A program made the translations under genes and the position numbers. A stretch of 23,275 nucleotides of DNA, taken from Candidatus Woesearchaeota archaeon (GTDB lineage: Archaea > Nanobdellota > Nanobdellia > Woesearchaeales > B54-G15). The DNA lies in the NCBI GenBank assembly GCA_003648985.1, contig QMQQ01000007.1:1-23275 (forward strand), written 5' to 3'. Below, piece by piece: positions 14,593 to 23,014 of this stretch. Within the stretch, counting starts at the first letter, position 1. The number at the start of each line of letters is the position of its first letter. The notes under the pieces were generated by a model. The model was not told the DNA's origin. It was given only the letters and a program-made list of their open reading frames with translations, and did not search any database.

Positions 14593-14604
14593 CTAATTTA
14601 AAAA
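14593..14604 (-). promoter_or_regulatory. TATA box of membrane-protein gene B
   Basis: TTTTTAAATTAG on the minus strand, about 36 nt upstream of the ATG at 14562, leaving a short leader with a GAGGTGAT Shine-Dalgarno. Confidence 0.5.
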
Positions 14605-14678
14605 GCTTCATTACCACCTAACCCGAATTAACCACCATTAAGATTAGTAATCATCTAAAAGTAGTAAAAATAGAAAGG

Positions 14679-14686
14679 TTTATATA
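14679..14686 (+). promoter_or_regulatory. TATA box of the 284-residue unknown gene
   Basis: TTTATATA preceded by AGAAAGG, centred about 29 nt upstream of the ATG at 14712. A perfect 11-nt palindrome (GATTAGTAATC, 14642–14652) lies further upstream. Confidence 0.55.
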
Positions 14687-14711
14687 CTTAAAAGCTCAAA
14701 ATAAAGAAAGA

Positions 14712-15566
14712 ATGATTTACAGCAAAGAACATATGGAAAAAGCAAAAAGATTCCCTCTTTATGATCTTTTACTAGCTTACGAAATATACAAACGTACAGC
14801 CAGAGCATTGAACAAAGACGAAAACTCAAAACTTCCAAGTCCAATAACAGTATTGGAAGCATATCAGAGAAAAGATACAAAAGAGCTTAGCGAAATACTC
14901 CAAGAAGTCAGAAAAATCAAAAGAGAAGACGAAATCCAAAAAGTAGCTCTAGAAGCATTCTGCGAACTCGCTTCCTATATCGGTACTTCTCCAAGGAACT
15001 TAAAAGAAATCAAAGAAAAGGCAATAGATTACTTAGCTCTCAGAATAGAAAACGAATGTAAAGAAAGGAAATGCATAGAAGGGCTAAAGGAAATACTGAA
15101 ACTGCTTAAAGAATCCGAAGAAGAAGAAAGCATCACAAATTTACTCGACATGTGGGGTGTTCAATATAACATAATTGGCAAAAGAAGACTATCAAAGAGG
15201 CAAATAAAGAAAAGATTTTTCGGATTGTTGAAAAAAGAAAAAGAAGAAATCAAAAATTATGTAAAATTTGTCGTAGAAAACCATTTCAATATCATAAACT
15301 CAGATAGGATAAAATCCAAAGAAGCCAGAACGGCCTTAGAAATCCTAATTTCCCTTGGAATGTTGGCCCGCATAGAAAGAACAAACGAGTATGCAGTCGC
15401 CAAAGCTGAAAAATGCAAAATTAAAGAAAAAGAACTTTGCATGCAAAATCCACTACATGGAGAGATGAAAATATGGAACGAAAACCCAAATCTTCTCGAA
15501 AAAACAATAAACCATTTATATGCAAAACTGGTTATGCCAGATTATCGTGAGCATCAACAACCTTAA
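14712..15566 (+). CDS. Unknown 284-residue charged protein
   Basis: I do not recognise this protein. It is helical and very rich in Lys and Glu, with no transmembrane segment. Residues 1–65 (YDLLLAYEIYKRTARALNKDEN, then LPSPITVLEAYQRKD) and a later segment (KSKEARTALEILISLGMLARIERTNEYAV, about 202–230) could be a winged-helix-like fold. It has four or more cysteines in pairs (ECKERKC about residues 116–122; KCKIKEKELC near 235–244), but their spacing is not a clear zinc site. A good TATA box predicts a near-leaderless message. The last 35 bp overlap the convergent NurA gene. Confidence 0.7.
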   Translation: MIYSKEHMEKAKRFPLYDLLLAYEIYKRTARALNKDENSKLPSPITVLEAYQRKDTKELSEILQEVRKIKREDEIQKVALEAFCELASYIGTSPRNLKEIKEKAIDYLALRIENECKERKCIEGLKEILKLLKESEEEESITNLLDMWGVQYNIIGKRRLSKRQIKKRFFGLLKKEKEEIKNYVKFVVENHFNIINSDRIKSKEARTALEILISLGMLARIERTNEYAVAKAEKCKIKEKELCMQNPLHGEMKIWNENPNLLEKTINHLYAKLVMPDYREHQQP

Positions 15567-16416
15567 GCTTATTCCTTACCCATTCCCATTCTTTTCCTGC
15601 TCTTGCTTCAAAAAGAGCAGTTAAATAATCTTTCTCACTCTCTTCAACTTTAGCAAACCTATGCGCAAGAATTAATCCATAAGGATAACCTAAAAAACTT
15701 GCATCGCTGCTAAAATTCATCAACTCTTCAGCAACCTCCTTAGCATGCTCTTTTTCAACATCAAGCTGGAAAATATATCTGCTCTTTTTATTCAGTTTCA
15801 CAAAAAAAACATCATTGCCGCTATAAATCCAACAACCATCTCGCTTCATCAATTCTGGAATAAGCTTTCCTTTTTCAGCATCGCTTGTTGTTTTGCTCAG
15901 GCCGCATACGATCTTTCCAAGGTTTTTAGCATCATCAACCAATGCATTCAAATATGCCTGTTCATATCTATTCTTGCTTCTTAAAGAACCATCTAAAACA
16001 ATTAAGTCAACACGATTCAATAATCTTCTCGCAAGCTCAATCTCAGCTATCTTTCTTGCAGTTAAAGCCGCGCAACTTACATCCTGAAAATCCTCAGCGC
16101 AGAAACTCAATCTATCATGCATACCCAAACCAAAAAACCTAATATCGATACACGAATTCTTCACATCAGCTAGTACAAAACCTTCTTTCCTATCAATCAT
16201 CCTCTTTCCGCCAAAAGCCACGCCGCAAAGCCTAACGAAATGCACTGCAAAATCACTGCTTCTGCACAATTCAGCGTTTCCACCATCAATAAAAAGAATG
16301 TTACCAACCGATTCTTTCCTCTCCAGTTCCATAAATAACTCAGTATTATATCTAATCATCCCAGTTCCAACTCTTCGCTTCAAAAACAACAAAACCTTTT
16401 TCAATAGATGCCTCAT
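15532..16416 (-). CDS. nurA: NurA-domain 5'-3' nuclease
   Basis: NurA is the nuclease that works with the HerA translocase in archaeal double-strand-break end resection. The 294-residue product shows the expected active-site blocks: an N-terminal acidic strand LFIDGGNAEL (D44), DLIVLDGSL (D142), the CGLSKTT segment (K175), and the late GYPYGLILAHRFAKV (H252). HerA is not in this window. The frame extends to a TTG at 16419, but ATG 16416 is preferred. It is divergent from topA with only 41 nt between start codons, linking two DNA-metabolism genes. Its 3' end overlaps the convergent unknown gene by 35 bp. A divergent sequence, but the block order is convincing. Confidence 0.75.
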   Translation of the reverse strand: MRHLLKKVLLFLKRRVGTGMIRYNTELFMELERKESVGNILFIDGGNAELCRSSDFAVHFVRLCGVAFGGKRMIDRKEGFVLADVKNSCIDIRFFGLGMHDRLSFCAEDFQDVSCAALTARKIAEIELARRLLNRVDLIVLDGSLRSKNRYEQAYLNALVDDAKNLGKIVCGLSKTTSDAEKGKLIPELMKRDGCWIYSGNDVFFVKLNKKSRYIFQLDVEKEHAKEVAEELMNFSSDASFLGYPYGLILAHRFAKVEESEKDYLTALFEARAGKEWEWVRNKLKVVDAHDNLA

Positions 16417-16457
16417 CAAAAGAAAAAATTTAACGATTAACTAAAAATTTTTTGAAA

Positions 16458-18635
16458 ATGGAATTAATAATCTGCGAAAAGCCAAAAGCAGCACTTCAAA
16501 TAGCGTTAGCTTTATCTGATGGAAAAACAACAAAAAGAAATTACAAAGGAATTCCATTCTATGAAATAAAACACAAGGGAGATTCAATTACAGTCGGCGC
16601 AGCAGCAGGTCACCTTTTCACACTTGCTGAAAAAGAAAAAAACAAATGGACCTATCCGATATTTGACATCGAATGGAAACCAATACCAGAAGTTAATAAA
16701 AAAGCAAAATACGCAAAAAATTTCATTGATGCTCTTAGCTTTCTTGCAAAAAAAGCAACATCTTTTACAATAGCTTGCGACTACGACATAGAAGGTGAAG
16801 TTATCGGGTGGAACATCCTTAGATTTATTTGTAAAACAGAAAAAGCATCACGAATGAAATTCTCAACTTTAACAAAACCAGATTTGCTCAAAGCGTATGA
16901 AAACAAACTTCCAACAATCGATTGGGGCCAGGCCCATGCAGGAGAAGCAAGACATTATCTCGATTATTATTATGGAATCAATCTAAGCAGGGCGCTAACG
17001 AATGCAATAAAATCAGCCGGTTCATTCAAGATAATGTCAACAGGCCGCGTTCAGGGACCAGCTCTAAAGCTAATCGTCGATAGAGAAAAGCTAATCAAAG
17101 CATTTGTTCCACAACCTTTCTGGCAGATTCAACTTACTGCAACAGAGCAAAATAAAAAGATCATTGCTTTGCATGAAAAAGGAAGCATCTTCGACCAAAA
17201 CGAAGCAAAAAGATTATTCGAGAAAGTAAAGGATGCAAAAGAAGCCACAATCTCAGATATAAAGAAAAAAACATCAAAGCAGCTTCCACCAACACCATTT
17301 GACCTGACAACATTGCAAACAGAAGCATATCGTTGCTTTGGCATTTCACCTACACAAACGCTCAGTATAGCGCAGCAACTTTATCTTGCTGGCTTAATCT
17401 CATATCCAAGAACAAGCAGCCAACAACTTCCAGCAAAAATAGGATTTAAGCGCCTTCTCAATGCATTAGCAAAAAACCCAAACTACACCAATTTAGCAAA
17501 TCAGCTTCTTTCCAAAAAAACACTCTCTCCACGAAATGGAAAGAAAAAAGACCCAGCGCATCCTGCAATATACCCTACAGGAATCCAGCCAAAAAGCCTC
17601 GCAAAAAACCAGCAACGCATCTATGACTTAATTGTTAAAAGAACATTGGCAACATTTTCCGAGTCAGCAGAAAGACAAACCATAACCATAAAAATATCAT
17701 GCAAAGGCGAAAATTTCATAGCAAAAGGAACAAGAACAACAAAACCAGGATGGCATCTGTTTTATAAACCATACGTCGACTTAAAAGAAGAAGAACTACC
17801 AGAACTAATTGAAAAACAAATTATTTCAGTCAAAAAAATCGAGCTTCTAAAGAAAACAACACTACCACCAAAAAGATATACTCAAGCAAGCATAATCAAA
17901 GAACTCGAATCTCGTAATCTTGGTACAAAAGCAACAAGAGCACAGATTATCCAAACACTATACGAAAGAGGTTACATACAAGGAAAATCAATTAAAGCAA
18001 CAGAACTCGGCATTGCTCTTATCGAAACGCTGGGCAAGTATTGTCCATCTGTTCTCGATGAAAAACTAACAAGACGTTTTGAACAAGAAATGGAAGAAAT
18101 AAGAGAAAACAAAAAAACAACAGAGCAGGTTATCTCAGAAGCAAAAAAAATCTTAACTAAAATACTTAACGAATTCAAGAAAAAAGAGGAAGCTATCGGA
18201 AAGTCTCTTCTTGCTGCAAAAATGGAGCAACAAAGAGAAGAAGAAACTATTGGAGTATGCCCAATCTGTAAGGAGGGTGTTCTTCGCATAAAGAAAGGAA
18301 AGTACGGAAAATTCATCGCTTGTGATAACTATCCAAACTGCAAGACCATATTCAACATTCCAAAAGGCGCAAAAGTAAGCCCAACATCAGAACAATGTCC
18401 AAAATGTGGATTTCCCATAGTCATAATAAAACAAAATAAGCGTTCAAAAAAGATATGTCTCAATCCAGAATGCCCTGGAAAAGAGCAAATCAAAAAAACA
18501 AAACGAAAATGCCCTTTATGTAAAAAAGGTAATCTCGTGGTTAAAAAATCAATATATGGACCATTCCTTGCATGCGACCGTTATCCGAAATGCAAATACA
18601 CAGAAAAAATTTCTAAATCTAAATCTTCAAAATAG
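16458..18635 (+). CDS. topA: DNA topoisomerase I (type IA)
   Basis: Type IA topoisomerase that relaxes negative supercoils through a 5'-phosphotyrosine intermediate. The 725-residue product starts with the Toprim domain (MELIICEKP with E7; ACDYDIEGEVIG with D108 and D110), continues through HAGEARHYLDYYYGINLSRA and STGRVQGPALKLIV, and has the catalytic tyrosine in GLISYPRTSSQQLP (Y316; usually YPRTDS). The C-terminal 130 residues carry three zinc-ribbon modules: CPICKEG…CDNYPNC, CPKCGFP…CLNPEC and CPLCKKG…CDRYPKC. The longer frame starts at TTG 16452, but ATG 16458 gives the expected MELIICEKP start. The last 17 bp overlap the convergent CCA-enzyme gene. Confidence 0.95.
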   Translation: MELIICEKPKAALQIALALSDGKTTKRNYKGIPFYEIKHKGDSITVGAAAGHLFTLAEKEKNKWTYPIFDIEWKPIPEVNKKAKYAKNFIDALSFLAKKATSFTIACDYDIEGEVIGWNILRFICKTEKASRMKFSTLTKPDLLKAYENKLPTIDWGQAHAGEARHYLDYYYGINLSRALTNAIKSAGSFKIMSTGRVQGPALKLIVDREKLIKAFVPQPFWQIQLTATEQNKKIIALHEKGSIFDQNEAKRLFEKVKDAKEATISDIKKKTSKQLPPTPFDLTTLQTEAYRCFGISPTQTLSIAQQLYLAGLISYPRTSSQQLPAKIGFKRLLNALAKNPNYTNLANQLLSKKTLSPRNGKKKDPAHPAIYPTGIQPKSLAKNQQRIYDLIVKRTLATFSESAERQTITIKISCKGENFIAKGTRTTKPGWHLFYKPYVDLKEEELPELIEKQIISVKKIELLKKTTLPPKRYTQASIIKELESRNLGTKATRAQIIQTLYERGYIQGKSIKATELGIALIETLGKYCPSVLDEKLTRRFEQEMEEIRENKKTTEQVISEAKKILTKILNEFKKKEEAIGKSLLAAKMEQQREEETIGVCPICKEGVLRIKKGKYGKFIACDNYPNCKTIFNIPKGAKVSPTSEQCPKCGFPIVIIKQNKRSKKICLNPECPGKEQIKKTKRKCPLCKKGNLVVKKSIYGPFLACDRYPKCKYTEKISKSKSSK

Positions 18636-19917
18636 AAAAATCTTTCACCTTCTTTTTAATCCACTCGTTTTTTGACAATTTTGCCAGCAATTGTTCTGGC
18701 TTAACAAATGATCTTTTCACAACCGCATAAATCCTACCTCCTTTAATAAAAAATTTTGCTCTTTTATGCGCCCTTCTAAAATTTTCAACTTCTCTCTTCA
18801 TCCTTATCGGGGGACCTACAAGCTTTTTTTCTTTTGGAAGAGGAACCTCCTTAAACATAAACCAAAAATACGCTTCTTTAGCTTTATCCCACCACCATCC
18901 TTTTTCTTTAAGCTTGAATCCGTACTCAACAAGATTCATACAAAGATATTCAAAGGCTTTTAATAGTTTGCTTCCAACAACATCTTCCTTTCCATCAAAT
19001 GGAATGATCTTTGCGATAATCAAGTAAAGATTCTTTTTATTTGCAAGCACTTTCAAATTATTTAGCTCGAATCTGCGCTCAACAAAAAAATCTAAGGACG
19101 GCTTTTTGAGAAATTTTCTTGCAGCCAAAACAAAAAGTCGAAACTTCTCATCGCTTAAAGCAGCAGTCACATTCCTATCTTTTTGAACAGGGTCTACAAT
19201 CACTAATCGCGACTGCAACTTCGCAACATTAATGCTTTTCAGAATCTTATTTCTGTTTTTATAATGTTTTGCTGGGTCAAGCAAAATCTTTTTCTTCCCA
19301 AACCAGTTCTTAGCATTCCGCAACAAATCCAAAAACCCGCCACTCTGAATAGTCAGAATCTCGCAGGCATAGCCAGAAAACCCCCTAATGTAACTTTCCG
19401 CACCATAAACACCATTTGCCTTGCAAAATAATTTAACCAACCTTATCTGATCGGCAAGCTTTCTATTGCGCTTTATCTTTGACTTCACCCATTTCACATG
19501 AAATAAGCTAACATCAGTAATATTGACAGCTTCATCGACATTTCGTATAGCTAGTATAGGAATAATTTCAAAAATCAAATCATCTCGTTTTACCCTGAAA
19601 TAATCCCTGCTCCCATGCAAACGTTCATAATTCCTAAAAGCTCTTTTAACACGTTTCTCAAGCAGATCCGATAGTTTGTCGCTCTTGTCCTTGAATTTAT
19701 TATAATCGAAACAGACGTAAACATCAACATCTTTTGCACCCCTTAACCATGTACCCTTAGCAAAACTTCCTCCAACAACAACCTTCGCCTTTAAGCCCTT
19801 ACACACCTTACTTAGTCTGTTAACAAACCAAAGACTCTTTTCCTTAACGAACTTTTCCTCATCACGCGTCGGTTTTGCTAAATTCTCTGCTTTTGCCAAG
19901 ACTGATTTAAAATCCAT
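18619..19917 (-). CDS. cca: CCA-adding enzyme (class I archaeal tRNA nucleotidyltransferase)
   Basis: Adds or repairs the 3'-terminal CCA of tRNAs without a nucleic-acid template. The 432-residue length matches the archaeal class I family (about 440). The nucleotidyltransferase signature is VVVGGSFAKGTWLRGAKDVDVYV (about 46–68; D63 and D65 as metal ligands). The third carboxylate falls in RDDLIFEIIPIL, where Glu (E117) stands at a position usually occupied by Asp. Following segments (FCKANGVYGAESYIRGFSGYACEIL and IVDPVQKDRNVTAALS) are the conserved central and tail domains. It shares a palindromic TATA box with the divergent antiporter-like gene, and its 3' end overlaps topA. Confidence 0.94.
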   Translation of the reverse strand: MDFKSVLAKAENLAKPTRDEEKFVKEKSLWFVNRLSKVCKGLKAKVVVGGSFAKGTWLRGAKDVDVYVCFDYNKFKDKSDKLSDLLEKRVKRAFRNYERLHGSRDYFRVKRDDLIFEIIPILAIRNVDEAVNITDVSLFHVKWVKSKIKRNRKLADQIRLVKLFCKANGVYGAESYIRGFSGYACEILTIQSGGFLDLLRNAKNWFGKKKILLDPAKHYKNRNKILKSINVAKLQSRLVIVDPVQKDRNVTAALSDEKFRLFVLAARKFLKKPSLDFFVERRFELNNLKVLANKKNLYLIIAKIIPFDGKEDVVGSKLLKAFEYLCMNLVEYGFKLKEKGWWWDKAKEAYFWFMFKEVPLPKEKKLVGPPIRMKREVENFRRAHKRAKFFIKGGRIYAVVKRSFVKPEQLLAKLSKNEWIKKKVKDFSILKI

Positions 19918-19941
19918 TTTGATAAAAAGAAAAAATAAATC

Positions 19942-19949
19942 TTATATAA
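19942..19949. promoter_or_regulatory. Shared palindromic TATA box (TTATATAA) for divergent genes
   Basis: Self-complementary element centred about 28 nt from the minus-strand ATG at 19917 (cca) and about 35 nt from the plus-strand ATG at 19981. The longer plus-strand frame would start at TTG 19954, too close to this TATA box to be transcribed from it. Confidence 0.6.
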
Positions 19950-19980
19950 AAGATTGCTATTTTTGCATAAAAAAGAGAAA

Positions 19981-21207
19981 ATGGAACAAACAATTATCTA
20001 CCTCGGGTTCATAGGAATAATTCTTTTCATTGGTATCGTCTGTACAGCAATCGCAAGAAAGCTAAAACTACCATCATTCATGTTCCTTCTTATAGTCGGC
20101 GTTATCTTGGGAAACATAACTATAAAAGGAAAACCACTCATATATTTTGATCCACTCTTTCTTGCCTCATTAGCAACGCTGACCCTTGCCCTAGTTGTTT
20201 TCGAAGCATCAAGCAAATTTAAACTAAAAGAATTTGATGTCCTATCATGGCAAGCGCTAAAGCTCACATTAATATTTTTTGCATTTCTCTTGATTTTTCT
20301 TTCGGTAGCATCAAAGTTTATTTTCTCGGACCTATCTTGGCCTTTAGCTATACTTTTTTCAGCTACAATGATTGGCAGTACTCCACCGCTATTTTTTGTC
20401 ATTAAAAAAATAAAAGTATTCAGACTCCTTGAGGTCGAGGCAATATTAAACACGCCATTAGGTATTGTTATACCATTCCTAATTGCAGATTTTCTAGCTA
20501 AGGCCAAAAAAGTAACCTTCTTAGGAGTATCTACACAGCTTACTTCCATAGTGCAACAATACATCGTTGCTATTGGCGTCGGAATCCTCCTTGGAATCAT
20601 CATATTCAAATTAATGCAAAAGATACATCATTACAGAGTTGTTTCGCAGCTCACAATACTCACAGCAGCAATCCTTACTTATGTAATCGCTGAACTATTC
20701 GAAGGAAGTGGTGTACTTGCAGTAACAACAATGGGCCTTTTCTTTGGAAATGTATACATAATTCACAAAAGAAAACTCCTAGAATTCTCAGAGACCCTTT
20801 CATACATACTTGAAATAATCGTATTCATCATGATCGGATTCACAATCAAAATTTCTTTTACACCAGCATTCATAGCAAGATCCTTGTTGCTCTTTGGAGT
20901 ATTTATTTTAATCAGGTACATAGTTGTTAATATCTCATTTAGAAAAGGATTTACAGAGCTGGAAAAGATCTTTATAAGCCTAAATGCACCAAAAGGCATA
21001 GCTGTTGCAGCTTTGGTATTTAGCCTTGCGCTTAAAACAGCCATGATTCCAAGCCTTAACCTCGTTCTTGATTTGATCCTCGTAACTCTGTTCTACTCAG
21101 TCATTCTATCCACGATTATCGTACGATTGTCAAAATATTTCATAAAAGTAGAGGTAACAGAAGAGGAACAAATAAAAGAACCCAAACCAAAGAAAAAGAA
21201 AAGATGA
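19981..21207 (+). CDS. Divergent CPA-family Na+/H+ antiporter-like membrane protein lacking the signature acidic residues
   Basis: A 408-residue integral membrane protein of about 12 hydrophobic segments with the layout of the monovalent cation:proton antiporter-1 family. The family's two ion-site motifs can be aligned but are altered: the TDP of helix 5 reads T134-P135-P136 (in SATMIGSTPPLFF), and the ND of helix 6 reads N157-T158 (in VEAILNTPLGIVIPF). Loss of both aspartates argues against ordinary Na+/H+ exchange; it may be a regulator, use another ion or be a degenerate transporter. The C-terminus is a soluble Lys-rich tail (EPKPKKKKR). The ATG at 19981 is preferred over TTG 19954. Its stop overlaps the next start as ATGA. 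Confidence 0.82.
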   Translation: MEQTIIYLGFIGIILFIGIVCTAIARKLKLPSFMFLLIVGVILGNITIKGKPLIYFDPLFLASLATLTLALVVFEASSKFKLKEFDVLSWQALKLTLIFFAFLLIFLSVASKFIFSDLSWPLAILFSATMIGSTPPLFFVIKKIKVFRLLEVEAILNTPLGIVIPFLIADFLAKAKKVTFLGVSTQLTSIVQQYIVAIGVGILLGIIIFKLMQKIHHYRVVSQLTILTAAILTYVIAELFEGSGVLAVTTMGLFFGNVYIIHKRKLLEFSETLSYILEIIVFIMIGFTIKISFTPAFIARSLLLFGVFILIRYIVVNISFRKGFTELEKIFISLNAPKGIAVAALVFSLALKTAMIPSLNLVLDLILVTLFYSVILSTIIVRLSKYFIKVEVTEEEQIKEPKPKKKKR

Positions 21208-21989
21208 TTCGATTTGGTCCTGCAGGATTTGGAATGCCTTCACTTAAAGGACTCGAGCACACAAAAGAGCTCGGCTTAACTGCAGCAGAAGTCGAATTTA
21301 CCTATGGAGTGAGAATGAATAACAAAACTGCCGAGCAACTCGGCATAAAAGCAAAAAAGCTTGGCATAGCTTTAAGCGTACATGCTCCATACTACATAAA
21401 CCTTGCAACGCCAGATAAGAAAAAACTCGCTAATTCTTATAGAAATGTTCTCCAATCATGTGAAAGAGCTCATTTTATGCACGCAAACCCTGTTGTCTTT
21501 CATCCAGCTTTCTATGGAAAGCTTGAAAAAAATGAATGTTATCAACTTGTAAAGCAGCGCATTCTCGAATTAAAAGACCAAATAAAAAAACAAGGTTTAA
21601 AAGTCCAATTAGCTCCAGAAACAACAGGAAAGCCAACACAGTTCGGATCATTTGAAGAAATAATGCGACTCGTTCATGAAACAAAATGTTCTTTCTGCGT
21701 TGATTTCGCTCATCTATATGCGAGAAATCTCGGAAAGATTGATTATAATCAACTCCTTAAACAGCTTAAGAGATTCAAACATATTCATGCCCATTTTAGC
21801 GGAATAGAATACACCGAGAAAGGCGAAAAACGCCATATTCCACTGAAAAAAGCTTTTTTCTTACCGTTGGCAAAAGCCCTTCTCAAATACAAGCCAGACA
21901 TTACTATAATCAATGAAAGCCCAAACATCTATGACGATGCTGTTAAAATGAAAAAATGGTTAGAAGAACTAAGAAAACCAAAAAAATAA
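21204..21989 (+). CDS. Endonuclease IV-like TIM-barrel protein (AP endonuclease family 2)
   Basis: A 261-residue xylose-isomerase-like TIM barrel most like archaeal deoxyribonuclease IV, which cuts 5' of abasic sites. Most of the trinuclear zinc ligands can be seen: H60 in SVHAPYYINL, H100 in VVFHPAFYG, E139 in LAPETTGK, D167 and H170 in CVDFAHLYAR, H196 in HIHAHFSG, H211 in EKRHIPL and E238 in IINESPN. The Asp that normally precedes the late His (DRH) is Lys here (KRH), as I recall from the archaeal branch of this family. Sugar-phosphate isomerase-like activity is the alternative. It overlaps the antiporter-like gene by 4 bp and the PIN gene by 34 bp. Confidence 0.85.
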   Translation: MIRFGPAGFGMPSLKGLEHTKELGLTAAEVEFTYGVRMNNKTAEQLGIKAKKLGIALSVHAPYYINLATPDKKKLANSYRNVLQSCERAHFMHANPVVFHPAFYGKLEKNECYQLVKQRILELKDQIKKQGLKVQLAPETTGKPTQFGSFEEIMRLVHETKCSFCVDFAHLYARNLGKIDYNQLLKQLKRFKHIHAHFSGIEYTEKGEKRHIPLKKAFFLPLAKALLKYKPDITIINESPNIYDDAVKMKKWLEELRKPKK

Positions 21990-22366
21990 TCTTGGATACA
22001 AACTTCTTGATGATCCCAGCAACGCTCGGCGTTGACATTTTTAGAGAAATAAATCGCATATGCCAATTCAATTATGAGATATGTATTCTCGACAAATCAA
22101 TCGAAGAGCTAAGCAAAATCATAGAAAAAGCGAAGGGAAAGGAAAAGAGAGCTGCAAAAACAGCGTTAGCGCTTATAAAAAAGAAAAATATCAAAATCAT
22201 AAAAACACATGAGAAAAAACTCGACGTAGACTCGATCCTTCTGAAAAAAGCAAAGAAAGATGCAATCATAGCAACTCAAGATATAGAATTAAAAGAAGGT
22301 CTCAAAAAAATAAAAGCAAAACACATTACACTGAGACAAAAGAAATACCTTATGCTAAGCGAATAA
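21956..22366 (+). CDS. PIN-domain protein of the Fcf1/VapC9-like archaeal family
   Basis: A 136-residue PIN ribonuclease, probably for rRNA processing as in the related eukaryotic Fcf1/Utp24. The acidic residues are D14 in IILDTNFLM, E50/E51 in KSIEELSK, D92 in LDVDSILLKKA and D109 in IATQDIELKE. The segment GVDIFREINRI and the final LRQKKYL are characteristic of this archaeal subfamily, which is commonly located next to rpo7 and spt4 genes as here. The basic extension MVRRTKKTKK comes from a start inside the upstream gene (34-bp overlap), so translation is coupled to the TIM-barrel gene. A start closer to the domain is possible. Confidence 0.85.
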   Translation: MVRRTKKTKKIILDTNFLMIPATLGVDIFREINRICQFNYEICILDKSIEELSKIIEKAKGKEKRAAKTALALIKKKNIKIIKTHEKKLDVDSILLKKAKKDAIIATQDIELKEGLKKIKAKHITLRQKKYLMLSE

Positions 22367-22388
22367 ACAAATTAAAATTAAAGAAATC

Positions 22389-22396
22389 TTTATAAA
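22389..22396 (+). promoter_or_regulatory. TATA box of the rpo7 operon
   Basis: TTTATAAA preceded by AAAGAAATC, centred about 28 nt upstream of the rpo7 ATG at 22421; predicts a leaderless mRNA for rpo7–spt4–rps24e. Confidence 0.6.
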
Positions 22397-22420
22397 TTAT
22401 ATCCGCTCTGCTCCTCTAAA

Positions 22421-23014
22421 ATGTTCTACAGAGTTCGAGTAAAAGACCACATCAGGGTACCGCCAAATCTGTTTGGCTTAAAAAGAGACGAAGCTATCTT
22501 AAAGCAGATCAGAGAAGAATACCAAAACCACATAAGCAAAGAACTCAACATAGTACTCGATGTTGAAAAACTTGTAGAAGTTAAAGAGGGTGTTGTCATT
22601 CCTGGAGATGGTGCTGCATATTTTGAAACAACATTTGACCTAATTACCTTCAAAACAAACCTAAATGAAGCTGTATTAGGTAGAATTAAAGACATCACAG
22701 ATTTCGGCGCGTTCATATCAATAGGCCCAATAGAAGGAATGATTCACATATCTCAAACAATGGACGATTATGTTTCATTTTCAAAGGACAAGGTTCTTCA
22801 AGGCAGAGATACGAAAAGAACGCTCAAAGTCGGAGACCTATGCAGGGCAAGAATTGTTGCAGTTAGCTATAAAGATCCAATGAATCCAAAGATAGGTTTA
22901 ACCATGCGACAACCAGGCTTAGGCAAGCTCGAGTGGCTTGAAGAAAAAGAAAAGAAAAAAGAACAGCCACAGAAAGAAGAACAATCCAAACAAAAAAAGA
23001 TGAAGAAAAAATGA
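22421..23014 (+). CDS. rpo7: DNA-directed RNA polymerase subunit Rpo7 (RpoE', Rpb7 homologue)
   Basis: Stalk subunit of archaeal RNA polymerase, pairing with Rpo4 and contacting nascent RNA and TFE. The N-terminal SHS2-like tip domain (MFYRVRVKDHIRVPPNLFG; GVVIPGDGAAYFETTFDLITF) is followed by an S1 OB-fold from about residue 80 (EAVLGRIKDITDFGAFISIGPIEGMIHISQ). The C-terminus adds a Lys/Glu/Gln-rich tail (EKKKEQPQKEEQ and KKMKKK), an extension beyond the usual S1 end that brings the length to 197 residues, slightly above the common 185–190. It begins the canonical rpo7–spt4–rps24e operon behind its own promoter, and its stop overlaps the spt4 start as ATGA. Confidence 0.96.
   Translation: MFYRVRVKDHIRVPPNLFGLKRDEAILKQIREEYQNHISKELNIVLDVEKLVEVKEGVVIPGDGAAYFETTFDLITFKTNLNEAVLGRIKDITDFGAFISIGPIEGMIHISQTMDDYVSFSKDKVLQGRDTKRTLKVGDLCRARIVAVSYKDPMNPKIGLTMRQPGLGKLEWLEEKEKKKEQPQKEEQSKQKKMKKK

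Noticed and set aside
14642..14652. GATTAGTAATC palindrome upstream of the 284-residue gene as an operator
   Set aside because: An 11-nt AT-rich palindrome without a neighbouring regulator is too likely by chance to list as a feature.
19998..20609. 203-residue open frame antisense to the antiporter-like gene
   Set aside because: It mirrors a clear membrane-protein gene, has biased low-complexity composition and no supporting promoter or ribosome site.
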